Assembly (NCBI RefSeq): GCF_021869535.1
Contig: NW_026262690.1
Coordinates: 86,287,995-86,351,994 of the forward strand
Length of the DNA: 64,000 nucleotides
Reading direction: 5' to 3'
Source of the DNA: Mytilus californianus
Lineage: Eukaryota > Mollusca > Bivalvia > Mytilida > Mytilidae
In this document: positions 24,170 through 36,328 of the stretch, piece by piece
Numbering within the stretch: the stretch's first letter is position 1
Layout of the letters: every line of letters starts with the position of its first letter
Program-made: the position numbers and the translations under genes
Notes under the pieces: model-generated
Database searches by the model: none
Seen by the model: the letters and a program-made list of their open reading frames with translations, nothing else
Told to the model about the DNA's origin: nothing

Positions 24170-24377
24170 TTGGTGTCACGATATCTCAGTAGCATGAGTT
24201 CGAATCCCGGCGAGGGAAGAACAAACAATTTGCGAAAGCAAATTTACAGATCTAGCATTGTTGGGCTGATGTTTAGACGAGTTGTATATACAGAATGTAC
24301 ACAGCCATGTATCACCATCACTACTGGTGATCCGATGGATAAATCTGTTGCAGAGTTGTCACTGGTTCAGACTTACT
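24170..24377 (+). mobile_element. tRNA-derived SINE, 208 bp, with 9-bp target duplication
   Basis: The body has a B-box-like pol III motif, 'gagttcgaatcccggcgagg', near 24197. It continues with 'gcgaaagcaaatttacagat' and a 3' part 'gcagagttgtcactggttca', known to me as a bivalve SINE. The A-box end looks shortened. TATAATTAT lies on both sides (24161-24169 and 24378-24386). The paralogous site at about 40400-40420 carries one copy and no insert, which confirms both borders. The reading frame of 70 codons over it is incidental. Confidence 0.85.
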
Positions 24378-24386
24378 TATAATTAT

Positions 24387-25620
24387 AATAGTATATATAC
24401 TAACAACAAATATTTTGATTACTATTTAATTCATTAAACTATATATTACTACACACATAAGTATACACTATCAAAAGTTATCATTTTTAGTAAGGTTTTA
24501 TCTGAAATTAAGAAACCATTCCCTGATTTCTCCTTATTCCACAAGAAATTTAAAGTCTGAAAAGAAATATTTCCATATCAACAGTAATGCATATAACAAA
24601 CTCCATACCAAAAATTCCACCAAGATAACTTTCTACATTGATTCGAAACAATACCCCTCTCTTTAAACTGGCTAATTCAGAGATAGTAGAAACTTTTTTT
24701 TCACTTGGAAATTATGCAAAAAACAAGACCTCTTTAAAAAAAATAAAAAATCTTAGACAAATGAGAAGGATCGGGTATGCTAATATCAGATTATAACATG
24801 GCATTTGTCCTTATATCAGTTGTAATTTTAGCTATATGTAATAGCAAAACAAGGACCAGGGTATTGGTATCACCAAAGTTTGCTGACATTCATATAGTCA
24901 ATTGTTAGAAAAGTTCAAAATCTTATTAAAGTTCACTTCAGATATGCACCCATTTCCTAGTTGAATAGTGTTAATAATTTGGATTATATATCATTAAATT
25001 AACGTTATTTAACAACTTGATCATATTGTTGCAAATAATATTTTATCACTTGAAAATGCTAAAATTATCTATGCACTTTAAGACATACTTAAAAGAAAGG
25101 AAAAGATGAAATCCAGACCGATAAACACCAACTTACTTGTCTGCCATAAAATTACCATTATTACATATACACTCCATTTATTTACTGACCAAGAGACTAG
25201 ATAATCAAGGGTCAGTTCCATTAATATGTCAGTGATGAATTTGGTTATTTCTTGATGACTGACAAATCAATTATCCATTTAAAAGCTTAGAAATATGGAG
25301 ACTACTCAGGACATATCATACTAGTTTTCCGTTTTATTTACTTTATTTTATTGACAAAAAATGTTTCGGCTTTAATTTTTTTAAATCATTTTCAGAACAC
25401 ATTTTTAGAAGGTGATGTTGTTAAAATTTTATACATAATTCATTATTAATAAATCAAATTTTTCTTTTGATAATTTTTACAAATGTTTCAGGGCTATAAA
25501 GGTAATAACATTTATTTTTCTAATTATGACAGAAACTTAACATTTACATTTATATTTTACTGTTGTCGTATGTTTAACCGGAAGACAAAATATACTATCA
25601 TTGACAAGGCTTTTTAACAC
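24387..25620. repeat. Paralogous intergenic flank
   Basis: 24387-24870 matches 40420-40850 and in part 6700-7080; 25070-25300 matches 5520-5760. No gene and no conserved ORF. Confidence 0.55.
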
Positions 25621-25631
25621 TGACATGGATT

Positions 25632-26084
25632 TTAATTACTTTTTTTCAAATTGAAGACGTCGGCTGAATTCATTCGGGTGAAGGGTTGTAAATTTCGGAT
25701 GACCCCCTTTTCGGAGTAAGCCACGCTGTATGCATACAAATAAAAGTAAAACTTGCATAACTCATTAAATGTCCCTATGATACCTATTGTAAGGTTTAAC
25801 TGATTTATTGTTATTTCAGAATTTTTGTTCTGGTACTCAATGTGCATGAAATATTTGCCATTGAACGTAAGCAAACCAATTATAAATAAATTGTTGTTAA
25901 CAAATTCACCAAAGTGAAACATGCAATATTTGGTGTGTTTGAAGGGTTGAAGCTTCATTAGAAACACTTGAAACCAACGGTTTACACAAATGCTTGCTGC
26001 ATACAGAGTATCCCTGAATAAAAAAACGACATCATTGTAAAAGTATAACTTATATTTTGAAGAAAGTACATCCTCATTAGTCAT
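25632..26084 (-). CDS. Unrecognised 150-codon ORF, doubtful
   Basis: This is an open frame of 150 codons, long for DNA this AT-rich, with no domain I recognise. The translation is rich in F, Y, N and I. One stretch, 'FNGKYFMHIEYQN', is simply the minus-strand reading of a repeat motif ('catgaaatatttgcca') that also occurs at 42178 without an open frame. There is no B-box or propeller similarity and no clear upstream signal. It could be an exon or a remnant, but chance is the simplest explanation. Confidence 0.15.
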   Translation of the reverse strand: MTNEDVLSSKYKLYFYNDVVFLFRDTLYAASICVNRWFQVFLMKLQPFKHTKYCMFHFGEFVNNNLFIIGLLTFNGKYFMHIEYQNKNSEITINQLNLTIGIIGTFNELCKFYFYLYAYSVAYSEKGVIRNLQPFTRMNSADVFNLKKSN

Positions 26085-28640
26085 TTATTTTATTTCAGAT
26101 GATCTTATTTAATCTACTGATATGCATAAAAATAGTGTTATAAAAACTCAAGAGAATTTTCGATGAAGAAAAGCAAAAAAAGGCTGTCAGCAGTCTTGTG
26201 CTAGATGAAGTTATTTTATCTAAATGATTGCCTTTTTTCTTTGGATGAATTACTTAGTAATTCTGTTAAATACCTTATCAACATGAACCATAGCACTCGA
26301 TTTGAACTTAATGTATTCAAATAACAACTGACTTTCATTTACTTAGGCATATTTTTTATTTTGAAATACGTGTGTTCAGATATCCTTTCTTACAATATTT
26401 TGTATGCCTAAAAAATCGAAACCTAAAGTCTTGTCTGCACTTTTGTAGTGTTCAATGGAAAAGTTGCAGGTACTCCCCATATACTCATCGTAAAAGGTTG
26501 AAAAAAAAAAATAATCAACCGTATGTTTTTCTAGTGGAGGCTTTAAATACACATAATTTTGGGAATTCCATCATCCTGATTATTTATGAAATAGTTTCCA
26601 CTTGTTTCTGTTTTCCACAGAAAATTCTATCTCCATTTGATTATGATGACCAAGACATTGAATAAAAAGTAAAATAACAAAAATATCGAACTCCAAGGAA
26701 AATATTCACTATGTAAATGTTATGGTTAGCCACTTGTTTAGTCAAACCTACCTGTAGTATAAATGTATTCCCGACTGAATTGTTTGAAAGAAGAATGTCG
26801 CTCTTTTATGAAAGTCTCTGTATCTTACCATGGAAGTAAAATGTCAATATAATACTTCCATGATCTTACATTTATGATCTTGACAACTTGATTTAACATG
26901 ATGAAAAACAATCCTATTAAGTATGAAAGCTTTCTATAAAACAGTCTTAGATGTGGGCTACATCATTTTAACACTTTCAGGTCATTTTGTGTACTGAAAT
27001 TTTAATAATACGCACACCACCTATTATTGATCCCTTTTGCTTTCTATGATAATTTTTTTTCAATTTCAAGCACTTTTGGGAGTGGGGTCAATTTACCGTT
27101 AATTACATCTTAGAGCGTACTGGTTATCGGAACTTTAGATAAATCAAAACATGTACTTCATATCTGAATAACAGGCAATATATGCCCTACTTTCTAGATT
27201 TCATTCATTATTTTTTTTTATTTTTCCCGAGCTCGAGTTGCTGGTTTTACATCTTACAAAGTCTATTCGAATTATTTGCCTTATACATACATTATTTCCT
27301 GCCAAGTTATCTACCATATATCTCGGTGTGCCTGTTGTATTGTTTTTGTGCTTCGGTGTGATTGTTGGGCTAAATTATGGAAGAGAATGTTTGATTTCTT
27401 TGCTAGATTTGTTATATTAATATAACTCCATGGCTTTGTTCTTTAGTTCACAGTGACGTGAACGTCAGTTTGCAAAGAATTCCGCTTAAATCGGTGTCAG
27501 GGGCCGTCTTAAACTTGCAGTGAAGTACGAGTTTTTCTCCGTGTTGAAGGTCTTACTGTGCCTTCGAGATGAAGAACAGCAATAAAAGCGCTGGTCCTTT
27601 GCTTTTTTGTGTTTTTGCTGAACATTTACTGACTCTGTTGCATGAATGGATACCCCCATATCCTTTCTTTTTTATAAGAGTACTTAAGTTCACGGTGTTA
27701 TTGTAACAATACTAAAAGAAAAATGGCCAAAGTCCCATTACTCCTGTAAAAATGGTTGAATCAAAATGGCGCTACAATTTTGTCAATAATACATGATGTC
27801 AAACAATCCTACCAAGTATAAAGGCTTTCTATAATACCGTTTAAGTCTGAGTTTCGTTCACAAGGTATTATTTTGATAGTACTAAAAATAGAAAAAGTTT
27901 CATATTTCCTATGAAATTGTCAAATCAAACAGACGCTATTAGCAGAGTAAATAGAATATGACGACATATAATCTTCCCAAGTATGAAAGCATAAGTCAAA
28001 AATTCTCTGAGAAATGATGTGTTTTGGAAGGTCGAACAGACGGACGGATGGACGGACGAAAAGAGACCATTACTATATCACTTGCCGCGTGATGCGCGGG
28101 GATAATAATTGCATTCCTTTTTGTTTTGCATTCGAGCGTCCTTTTTCTAGTAACCTAATGCAATTAATGTAAATTATCTCTGTCTTCCTTCTTTTATTTA
28201 ATTCTGATACTGTAGCCACTTTTAACTGTGGTCAATTCTGCATCAATGTGTATGCTGTCTTTTTTCTTTTTAGTTCAGTTTAAAGATGTAAATTTGTAAA
28301 TTTTGTACTTCCATGTGACATCACCCTAAAATCATTCGAATTAGTGATAAAAGCTATAAATTTACCCTCAGTTCCCATCTGGTTATGTATGTTCGTTTGA
28401 ACATAATACCGAATGTTTCATATAATTGTTGCTGCTAGTGAAAATCTAATCTTTTTAGGTTTTTATTTTATTAGAATAATTCTTAATAGAGGTTTTTAAA
28501 AACACACAATTAAAGTTTTCTTATTTTTAATCGTTCATTTTACCAACATTAGTGTTATACTTGTATTCCCGAGGTTTTAATCTGGCTAGTTGTTGGTGTC
28601 TTAGTGTCGAAGAAAAATAACGCAGGTGATGAAAGAAGAA
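26085..28640. repeat. Gene-free stretch with old interspersed repeats
   Basis: 26440-26665 matches 16400-16590. A Penelope family 1 tail fragment lies at 26668-26705. 26740-28100 carries internally similar pieces ('ctattaagtatgaaagcttt' near 26918, 'ctaccaagtataaaggcttt' near 27808, 'tcccaagtatgaaagc' near 27977). It ends with a 'gacggacggatggacggacg' run at ~28035 and 'gccgcgtgatgcgcggggat', a tail I know from bivalve repeats. No gene seen. Confidence 0.45.
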
Positions 28641-28810
28641 CCTTTGTAACTAAGAGGGTGAACAACAATATGCATGAAACAAGAAACGTTTTATGTTTAT
28701 AACCCATTTTCGCAAGCACATAAAAGGAAGGGAATGTATATTGCGGCTATTCAACTATATGAGTCACCGATTTTAAATCAATATTTATTAATCAATACCT
28801 TTTTTATTCT

Positions 28811-29380
28811 CAAAACTTTCATCCATTTTAAACAAAATGGATGCAAAGCCATACTTCTGACCCAATCCCACATTTGTTCCATTCAAATTGTTCCGCTGCT
28901 TATGTTATTATCAACCAGTAACTAATAAATATAAACTATCAGAGTTAGAAAATTAAGTGATTTTTATAGTGTGGATGTAAGGAGTCACGTCTCACCATGG
29001 ATTTTTGTTAATGAAAGTAACAAAATAAACTAGAAAGCAAACAAGCTTATAATTTTGTACGCCAGACGCATGTTTCTACTACACAAGACTCGTCAGTGGT
29101 GCTTGGATCAAAACAGATGGAAGGCTAAATTAATTAGGAAGTTCGCAATTTCATAATTTTAGTCCAATATAAAAATAAGAAGATGTGGTATAATTGCCAA
29201 TGAGACAACTTTTCACCAGAGATCAAATGACATAGAAGTTAACAACTATAGGTCACCGTCTGGCCTTCAACAAAGAGCAAAACCCATACAGCATTTTATT
29301 ATCATTATTTCATGCTTGTATTGCTTTTAAGTAAATCAACTCGAAAATATAAAAGTGTAAATCAGGATGAACTGTTAATT
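28811..29380. repeat. Immediate downstream flank of gene 3
   Basis: Matches the downstream flank of gene 2 (18001-18468). It contains a short 'cgccagacg' repeat (29041-29150) shared with gene 2, plus a 'ggtcaccgtctggccttcaa' repeat (29170-29290) that gene 2 lacks. The latter therefore arrived after those two copies separated. An AATAAA on the minus strand near 29297 could serve gene 3. Confidence 0.6.
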
Positions 29381-30484
29381 CTATATCGATATTTTTACAG
29401 CATGTATGTTTGCTTCTTGTGTGGTTTGTTTTATGCCTCTAGTGCACCCAATCAATAAGAAACCCTCAGAATCAAACGATAAACTATATGGAAAACGTAT
29501 TCCAAGGTTTTCTGTTCTTTGTAGTCCACAAATTTCCCCTTTTTGATTTAAGGCATGTATAGCGTGGTTTTGCACATCTGAGATAAATAAAACATTTTTC
29601 GATGTCAAAGCCATGCCCCTAGGTGTAAACTGAGCGTGGTTAGGTGTATTGATAATGTTATAGCCCTGGTATATAAACTTTTTTCTTCCATTCATATCCA
29701 AACCAACTATTCGTCCATGAGACTTGTCGTTAATCCAATCTACTACATAAATGTTATTATCTGAATCACTTTCAATACGATACGCATAATGGAACAACTT
29801 TTTTCCTAAGTCATCATACTCAAACGTTGCTTTACGTTGGTAATTGGTATTAAGAATAACTACTTGTCTTGTGCAAAAATCCGTCACCGGATATTTATTC
29901 CCCTGTTCTCTTAGACCAAGTAGAAGTTCACCGTGTTTGTTTATATGAATTGCTAGAATCATCATTGGAGAAGCCTTTAGCATTGTTCTGATATCATCAG
30001 TTGATGATGCAGCTTGTAACTCTGATCTTGGGGATGGTGCAAAAACTATTTCACTCTGTCGATTCACTGCAAAGTCCTGGCACTCAATATCGAATTGTTG
30101 TAATACTTTTATGGAGTCCTTTCGTAATTTTGCCTTAATTAAATGGCAATTTTGAGTATCAATGGCAGATAACATAAAAACAACATCATCATCACTGCAA
30201 ATAATTTCATGTATGCATGGCAATTCTGTTTGGTATCTGTTAAATACAGAGGATATTACCTCTGAAATGTGAAGGGCTTTAAGGTGATCTGCTATATCAT
30301 AACCAATGTCTCCGGTGGACACGACTCTATGTTTCTCTGACGACTTGAATCGAGGATGAATGTTTATTTTACAGTTATCACACAACAATAATTCGCAATC
30401 GGTACATTTCCATTTAATAACAACATCATTATTGCAAAGTTGACAGGAAATTGAAGATTGGGCCATCCTTGTAGATTTCGCCAT
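29381..30484 (-). CDS. B-box / NHL-like propeller protein, copy 3
   Basis: This is a 367-residue single-exon protein starting at the conserved MAKS motif. The B-box ligands C14, C17, C27, C30, C35, C38, H43 and H52 are all present. The linker and first three blades are close to copy 2. The blade 4 loop reads 'VDWINDKSHGR', the blade 5 loop 'SDVQNH' and the blade 6 loop 'CTRGIKQTTQE'. One extra residue comes from 'NTPNHAQFTPRG' between blades 4 and 5. The frame is clean although the surrounding non-coding flank is full of indels against its paralogs, which points to selection on the protein. There is no RING and no coiled coil. Role inferred: recognition or scaffold protein of TRIM-NHL type. 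Confidence 0.92.
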   Translation of the reverse strand: MAKSTRMAQSSISCQLCNNDVVIKWKCTDCELLLCDNCKINIHPRFKSSEKHRVVSTGDIGYDIADHLKALHISEVISSVFNRYQTELPCIHEIICSDDDVVFMLSAIDTQNCHLIKAKLRKDSIKVLQQFDIECQDFAVNRQSEIVFAPSPRSELQAASSTDDIRTMLKASPMMILAIHINKHGELLLGLREQGNKYPVTDFCTRQVVILNTNYQRKATFEYDDLGKKLFHYAYRIESDSDNNIYVVDWINDKSHGRIVGLDMNGRKKFIYQGYNIINTPNHAQFTPRGMALTSKNVLFISDVQNHAIHALNQKGEICGLQRTENLGIRFPYSLSFDSEGFLLIGCTRGIKQTTQEANIHAVKISI

Positions 30485-30545
30485 AACAAAGATTAGACAA
30501 TATGGCTTCCTGTCTGTTAATTCATTTACTTCCTGATTGCATATG
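30485..30545 (-). promoter_or_regulatory. Conserved proximal upstream block of gene 3
   Basis: GGAAGT (reverse complement of 30528-30533) and GCCATATTG (reverse complement of 30498-30506) stand in the same order and nearly the same spacing before the ATG as in gene 1. Function inferred only from conservation between copies. Confidence 0.5.
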
Positions 30546-33000
30546 ACGCGTGAAGAGTTGAAGCTATTTTTAAAACGCAGTTAATAGATAAATGTTATCA
30601 ACAAGAAATTTAAGTTGTAGTTGCACATGAGAAGTAAATGCGAATGTATCATCGTTGCGTAGTGCTTGATTTAGGGGACAATCATTTGATTTTCGAGGGG
30701 AGGGGGGGATTTAGAAAACGAATATCGTGGCCATGAAAGACCTGCAAATGAATAATCCAAGACAGGATGATGAAAATTCAATATTCTGCCAAAAAAAAAT
30801 GCAGGAAATAATTACTGAGGTAATTGTGTACAAAGGTCAAAATAAATTTTTCAGTGGGGAAAAAAAAAACAATCGTAGCAACAGATGGAAATGTTAAAAA
30901 TGAATAGTCAATCTGCAATAAATCCTCCTGGCCTCAAAAAAATATTAAATGGTTGTCCCTTTAGAAGGAACAGACCGGATGCGATAACCCTTATGAAAAA
31001 ACATACACAATTAATGCATTGTGCAGACCGATAATATATTGATCAAAGTTCATTTTCAACAATTCAGTTTTGACCATGTTCATGATGTTTACCGATACAA
31101 AATGTACAACCTTTCATAATTCTGGATACTTTTGTTACCTTGAAAGCGAACTTTAGAATAATTTTTTTATTCGTAATGATTGGAGTAAAAATACAAAAGT
31201 ATCAGTTGAGGTTTTATCAAACGCTCACGTAATGTTTTTAGTCAGTTCCGGGAAACTACAGAGCAAATGGTGTCATCAGAAACTGAGAGTTCGCCTGCAG
31301 TGGTAATGACCAAGTTAGAGTAAAGAACATTTTGATTTATTGACATTAATAAAAAAAAGAAAATAAACATTATTGGTGTCTTTATTTATACTACTAGTAC
31401 ATTTATAATATCAATAAAAATTTCACTTAGTTTTAATAATTTTAAATTTCCGATTGTAGATGTGCCGATGAAACAAAGAAAGGAGTAAATATCAATACCT
31501 CTCGTGTGAACGTAACATAACAAGGTCAAAACTGAAACTCAGCTATTAAGCTGATAATGACCAAATCTATTTGATATAAACCTTGTGCCAGTCAAGCAAA
31601 ACAAAATTCTGGTCTTGCTGATAAACTTACAAATATGGCGTAATCCTTAGGAAAAGTGACCGATCACAACCGATTTCATTGATTTAAAAGGCATTCAAAA
31701 GTCGAACTGCTTTCCTTTGAAGAAATAATAGTCATGCTTAGAAAATCGTTTTTAGATTAGAGGTGTTATGTTTATTATTCTCAGGAAAATCCAATAAAAC
31801 AATAAAACAGCCTGTTTTCTATTTACAATGTTGTACATTTAATCTAAAATATAAGTCAGGACATAAATACGTGCAGTAATGATATGTTGCAAGCGTAGGG
31901 AAAATTTCATGCTCATTCAAAAAGCTTTTTTCATAGGCCCAGAAATAAATCCAAAAAGCAAAGACAACTCTTCCTTATGATGAATTGTACAACTAACAAT
32001 CGTATTCCAAAGAATTATGATATGACGTTTCACCAAGTGATCCGCTGAACCATTGATTAATATGATTAGGACCATTGGCGTATCTATTGCCAAGAACTTT
32101 TAATAATACTTCAAACAATGAAAGCATTATTAAATATGATAAAGGAAGAGTCATCTTGTCGTTTGTGTCAGGCGAGCTTTTTGTTTCTTTAACAGAACGA
32201 ACTAGTTGGTTTAATTTCCTACCTCTATGATCTTTAAATCTTTATAACCCATAGAAATAAGGATATGTGTAATAGTTGCTTATAAGACAAATATTCACCA
32301 AAGTCTAAATGACGGTTGATGTAAGCAAATTTAGGACATGCACATTCGATCTTGAACAAAATAACATACCGGATAGTCGGCTATAAAAGGCTCCGACATG
32401 AAATAATTAAAACGATAAAATCAACATCCTGGTATAATACAAAACAATAAAAGATAAACAAACAAATATGACCGACAGCAACCAACTAAGAACCGGCACA
32501 TTAAGCATGTGGCGGAGTTAAACATGTGTATGGTGCTTAATCCCCCTAACCTTGGATATTGATGTGACAACACAACATAATAACAAACTGTAAAAATCAT
32601 TTTGATTTGGCTCTACTTTTGGTCCTTCTTTGATTTGATCAGCTTTCATTGTTTTTATTTGGATTTGGACTATTTCGAGTATTATTGCACTCGTCTGCAG
32701 ACACATTAATTGTCATAATGCGCACCTGGTACAGTTAACATTGTATTTGTGGAAAGGGCTTCTCAATCAATCTGGTCGTTGGCACTTAAACCACTATTAA
32801 CAAAAAGATCAAACACACAAAGTACCAGTCTAAGAGTATGGAAAGTACTATAGTTTTTTATATATGAAATCATTTGGGTAAAATCTATATCTGACTAATA
32901 TCTTAGATATGAATATTAGTAGAAATGTAACTGCTGTAGTGATTAACTACCAAGTTTAAATTACATTGCATGCAGAATTGGTAAACAATATTTAATTAAC
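30546..33000. repeat. Upstream flank of gene 3
   Basis: Matches 10786-11683 plus 14351-15650, and 44390-47000, in order. It includes the 'ggggacaatcatttgatttt' motif near 30674, present also near 44515 and partly near 20925. A degraded copy of the 'gtggtataattgccaatgag' repeat seems to lie at 32260-32350. No gene is seen. The flank is cut at 33000 by a dispersed repeat. Confidence 0.65.
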
Positions 33001-33298
33001 GCCATGGCTAAAAAAGAAAAAGACAAACAGACAAACAATGATACACAAAACACAACATAAAAAACTAAAGAATGAGCAACACGAACCCCACTAAAAACTG
33101 GGGTGATCTCAGGTGCTCCGGAAGGGTAAGCAGATCCTGCACCACATGTGGCACCCGTCGTGTTGCTCATGTTAGTACAAACCTAGTAACAAGTCTTCTT
33201 CGTTAGGTCACATTCGGAGAAAAGTGGACGGGATTGTAGAAACGACATTTGGAACATATCCGCTATCATCTGTGGAACGGATATTCCAACAAATGGGA
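33001..33298 (+). repeat. Dispersed mussel repeat, left half (split by a LINE)
   Basis: Runs from 'gccatggctaaaaaagaaaa' through 'ggtgatctcaggtgctccgg' to 'tggaacggatattcca'. The rest of the same family is at 37886-38024 ('taacggtcaaccaactcttg' onward), as I remember the unbroken repeat. The break is at ATTCCA, present on both sides. Confidence 0.7.
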
Positions 33299-34289
33299 GT
33301 TTTTAACGACCTTGACTGGCTATACAGCCCTTGCACGGTCGGCCCTGGCTTGCGCCTTTTTGGGCATTGAATAATTTAATTTTTACCATATGGTAATTGA
33401 TATAATTTAGAATGACAAAAAAAAAAAAATTATAAAAAATAATATAGAGTAAAAATTTGAAAAACTAAATGAATAAATAAATTGACGAATAAGTTAATAA
33501 ATAAAGAAAAGAAAAGAATCTAAAAATAAATAAAATAAAATAATATAAAAATGAGATTTTTATATAAAACATAAAATAAAAAAAATATATACGTAAAAAA
33601 AAATAACTAATACACACGGAGCCACCAGAAGTAGGAACAGGAGGAAAGCTAGGCCAAGCAAACAGCAGTGAACGACAGCAACGTTGTCCTGGTACACCAG
33701 CAGCCAAGTAAAGAGCGGATAATTGTTATATGCCAAATTGTGTATGTGAATTTATTTGCCAAATATTTTGTATAAACCGAAATATGCCTAAATTTGTTTA
33801 TGTGAGTTTTGCAAAAATAATTAGTAAGAAGTTTTGTATGCATAAAAAAAAAAGAGAGAAGTAAATAAAATAAAATAAAATAAATAAAAAAACCAAAGGG
33901 TGTATGTATAATTTTGACTGCTTTGTGCTAGTGCTACTTATATTGAGACTTTATAGTGCTAGTACACTGGAACTCTATCCACAGGAAGACAGCGCCCCAC
34001 GCTAATTAAAACTGGGTTAGCGCAAACCAGATCTTGCGAAGAACCATTTTTTAAGTCCTAGATATGACTTGCGGCTTAATGATGTGGAAAATTTATATAA
34101 GGACCAGAAGTAGACACAAAAATAATTTGGGTGCCGCGAATTTGGGAAAAAAAACCAAAGGTTATGGTGAGTTACTGTTTAGTTAGCATAATTTCAATAG
34201 TTTAATTAACTTTGCACTACATATATTTTTACTAATTTTAAATATGATAAAATTAATTCAAACTTTTTAGATTATAAATTTATTTCGAT

Positions 34290-35055
34290 TTTAATTCGTC
34301 TTGAAGAAGCTTGCTGTACTGCCGGTTACGGCCTGGCTCCATTTCTGAGTCACTGACCCGGATAACTCTTGCAGTGTAGTTGATCTTCTTAACGATGTTT
34401 TGTTGAGCCGTCTTGAAGAGCCTGCTGTACTGCCGGTTACGGCCTGACTCCATTTCTGAGTCACTGACCCGGATAACTCTTGCAGTGTAGTTGGTCTTCT
34501 TAACGATGTTTTGTTAAGCCGTCTTGAAGAGCCTGATGTACTGCCAGTTACGGCCTGGCTCCATTTCTGAGTCACTGACCCGGATAACTCTTGCAGTGTA
34601 GTTGGTCTTCTTAACGATGTTTTGTTAAGCCGTCTTGAAGAGCCTGCTGTACTGCCGGTTACGGCCTGACTCCATTTCTGAGTCACTGATCCGGATAACT
34701 CTTGCAGTGTAGTTGGTCTTAACGATGTTTTGTTCAGCCGTCTTGAAGAGCCTGATGTACTGCCGGTTACGGCCTGACTCCATTTCTGAGTCACTGACCC
34801 GGATAACTCTTGCAGTGTAGTTGGTCTTCTTAACGATGTTTTGTTAAGCCGTCTTGAAGAGCCTGCTATACTGCCGGTTACGGCCTGACTCCATTTCTGA
34901 GTCACTGACCCGGATAACTCTTGCAGTGTAGTTGGTCTTCTTAACGATCTTTTCTCTAGTACGTCCTGGTATTGTTGTGAAAATTGTTTTATTACTGCCG
35001 GTTACGGCCTGACTCCATTTTGAGTCACTGACCCGGATAACTCTTGCAATGTATT
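34290..35055. repeat. 111-bp minisatellite, about seven units, inside the LINE 3' region
   Basis: The phrase 'cactgacccggataactctt' recurs with starts at about 34351, 34462, 34573, 34684, 34792, 34903 and 35026. The period is 111 bp, with one unit of 108 and a last, degraded unit of 123. Since 111 and 108 are multiples of three, the minus strand stays open for 204 codons as a 37-residue repeat ('TQKWSQAVTGS' ... 'LQELSGSV'). I regard that frame as a by-product of the period, not as a gene. Confidence 0.85.
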
Positions 35056-35174
35056 TTAGTTATTTTATTTATATTACTTTTTTTTTAATACTTATCTAAG
35101 TTTATGGTAATCAATTTCTGTTAAATATTGAACCAAGCACGACCAGACATATTGTTGTTTATCTTTAGGAGGAT

Positions 35175-35572
35175 CTAGAATATTTTGGTATTAATATTTT
35201 GTATTTGAACCTTATCCAAGTTTGATTGTAAATTTTGTCTGGCTTGTGAGTGATTAATACAGTTAACTAGTACGTGTTCTATATCTTCTTTAATGCGGCA
35301 TGTATTGCATATTGGAGATACATTGCGGATGTACTGACCTAGCTGACCAGGTAATAAAGTAGTACCCAACCTAAGTCTAGAAATTGTTTTTGCATGATAT
35401 CGATTACCTTGATAAAAAGTGGGTTTTTTATTTACTGTATTATTTATAGAACGACTCCATAGGGAGCATATGTTATCCCATCTAGCTTGCCACTTTTTCT
35501 TATATATTGCGGTTGTTATGGCAATGAATTCGTTTGCACTAAGACTCAAGTTAAGGTCAATTTTATAAATTT
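35175..35572 (-). pseudogene. LINE C-terminal cysteine-motif segment
   Basis: The translation contains 'KKKWQARWD' and 'RLRLGTTLLPGQLGQYI', then 'CNTCRIKEDIEHVLVNC', the zinc-finger-like region found after RNase H in many LINE polyproteins. Reading backward across the insertion, 'SNKFIKIDLNLSLSANEF' joins the RNase H end 'LAKLVLSND' at 37270. The two pieces belong to one frame separated by the Penelope insertion. Confidence 0.7.
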
Positions 35573-35579
35573 ATTACTT

Positions 35580-36328
35580 TGGGATATCATAAGGCATATT
35601 TTGTTAATAGTGAACAAAAGGGTAAAACATGCTACATAGAAGAACAAGTGATCAGTATGCTGGAGTTTCTTATCGACAACATATTTGTTGAATTTGGAGG
35701 TAGACTTTATCAACAAATTATCGGCATTCCTATGGGAACGAACTGTGCGCCTCTCCTTGCCGACCTCTTCTTATTTTCATATGAATCGGAGTTCCTTCAG
35801 ACACTTGTCAAAAACAAGAAGATCAAAGAAGCCAGATTATTTAATTTCACTTTTAGATATATTGATGATGTTCTTTCCATTAACAGTCCGAACTTTTCTG
35901 ATTGGGTTCCATTAATATATCCCCCAGAACTAGAAATTAAAGAAACAACAGACACGGCTTCCTCCGCCTCATTTTTAGACTTATATCTCGAATTTGACAT
36001 ACACAGTCATCTCAGTACCAGAATCTATGACAAACGAGACGATTTTAATTTTAAAATTATAAATTTCCCCCACCTTAGTAGCAATATACCAACTTCACCT
36101 GCATATGGGATATACATTTCCCAACTTATTCGATATTCAAGAGCTTGCAGCTCCTACTCAGACTTTGAAAAACGTCACCAGTGTCTGAGCAGAAAGTTGA
36201 TGAACCAGGGGTATGTCAAAGAACGTCTCGTCCTTTTTCTAAAAAAGTTCATCGGAAGGTACCAAGACCTTGTTGATAAATATTCCGTATCAACTTCACA
36301 AATAATACATGATGGTCTTGAAGTATAG
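35580..36328 (+). pseudogene. Reverse transcriptase, C-terminal part (Penelope-like)
   Basis: The frame is open for ~249 codons but has no proper start; it begins at the truncation point. RT motifs are intact: 'IGIPMGTNCAPLLADLF' at residues ~48-64, the catalytic 'YIDD' at ~94-97, then 'SASFLDLYLEFD' and 'YDKRDDFNF' and 'AYGIYISQLIRYSRACSSY'. The protein ends 'GRYQDLVDKY..TSQIIHDGL'. Such a protein would copy element RNA into DNA at a nick. The N-terminal part, including the endonuclease, is missing. A relative of the missing part is at 21165-22640. Confidence 0.8.

Noticed and set aside
24170..24382. 70-codon ORF and a possible tRNA gene
   Set aside because: The tRNA-like box belongs to a SINE with target duplications; no cloverleaf can be built.
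34291..34905. 204-codon open frame with 37-residue repeats, minus strand
   Set aside because: The frame follows from a 111-bp tandem repeat whose period is a multiple of three; the array lies in the 3' region of a broken LINE and has no start context.
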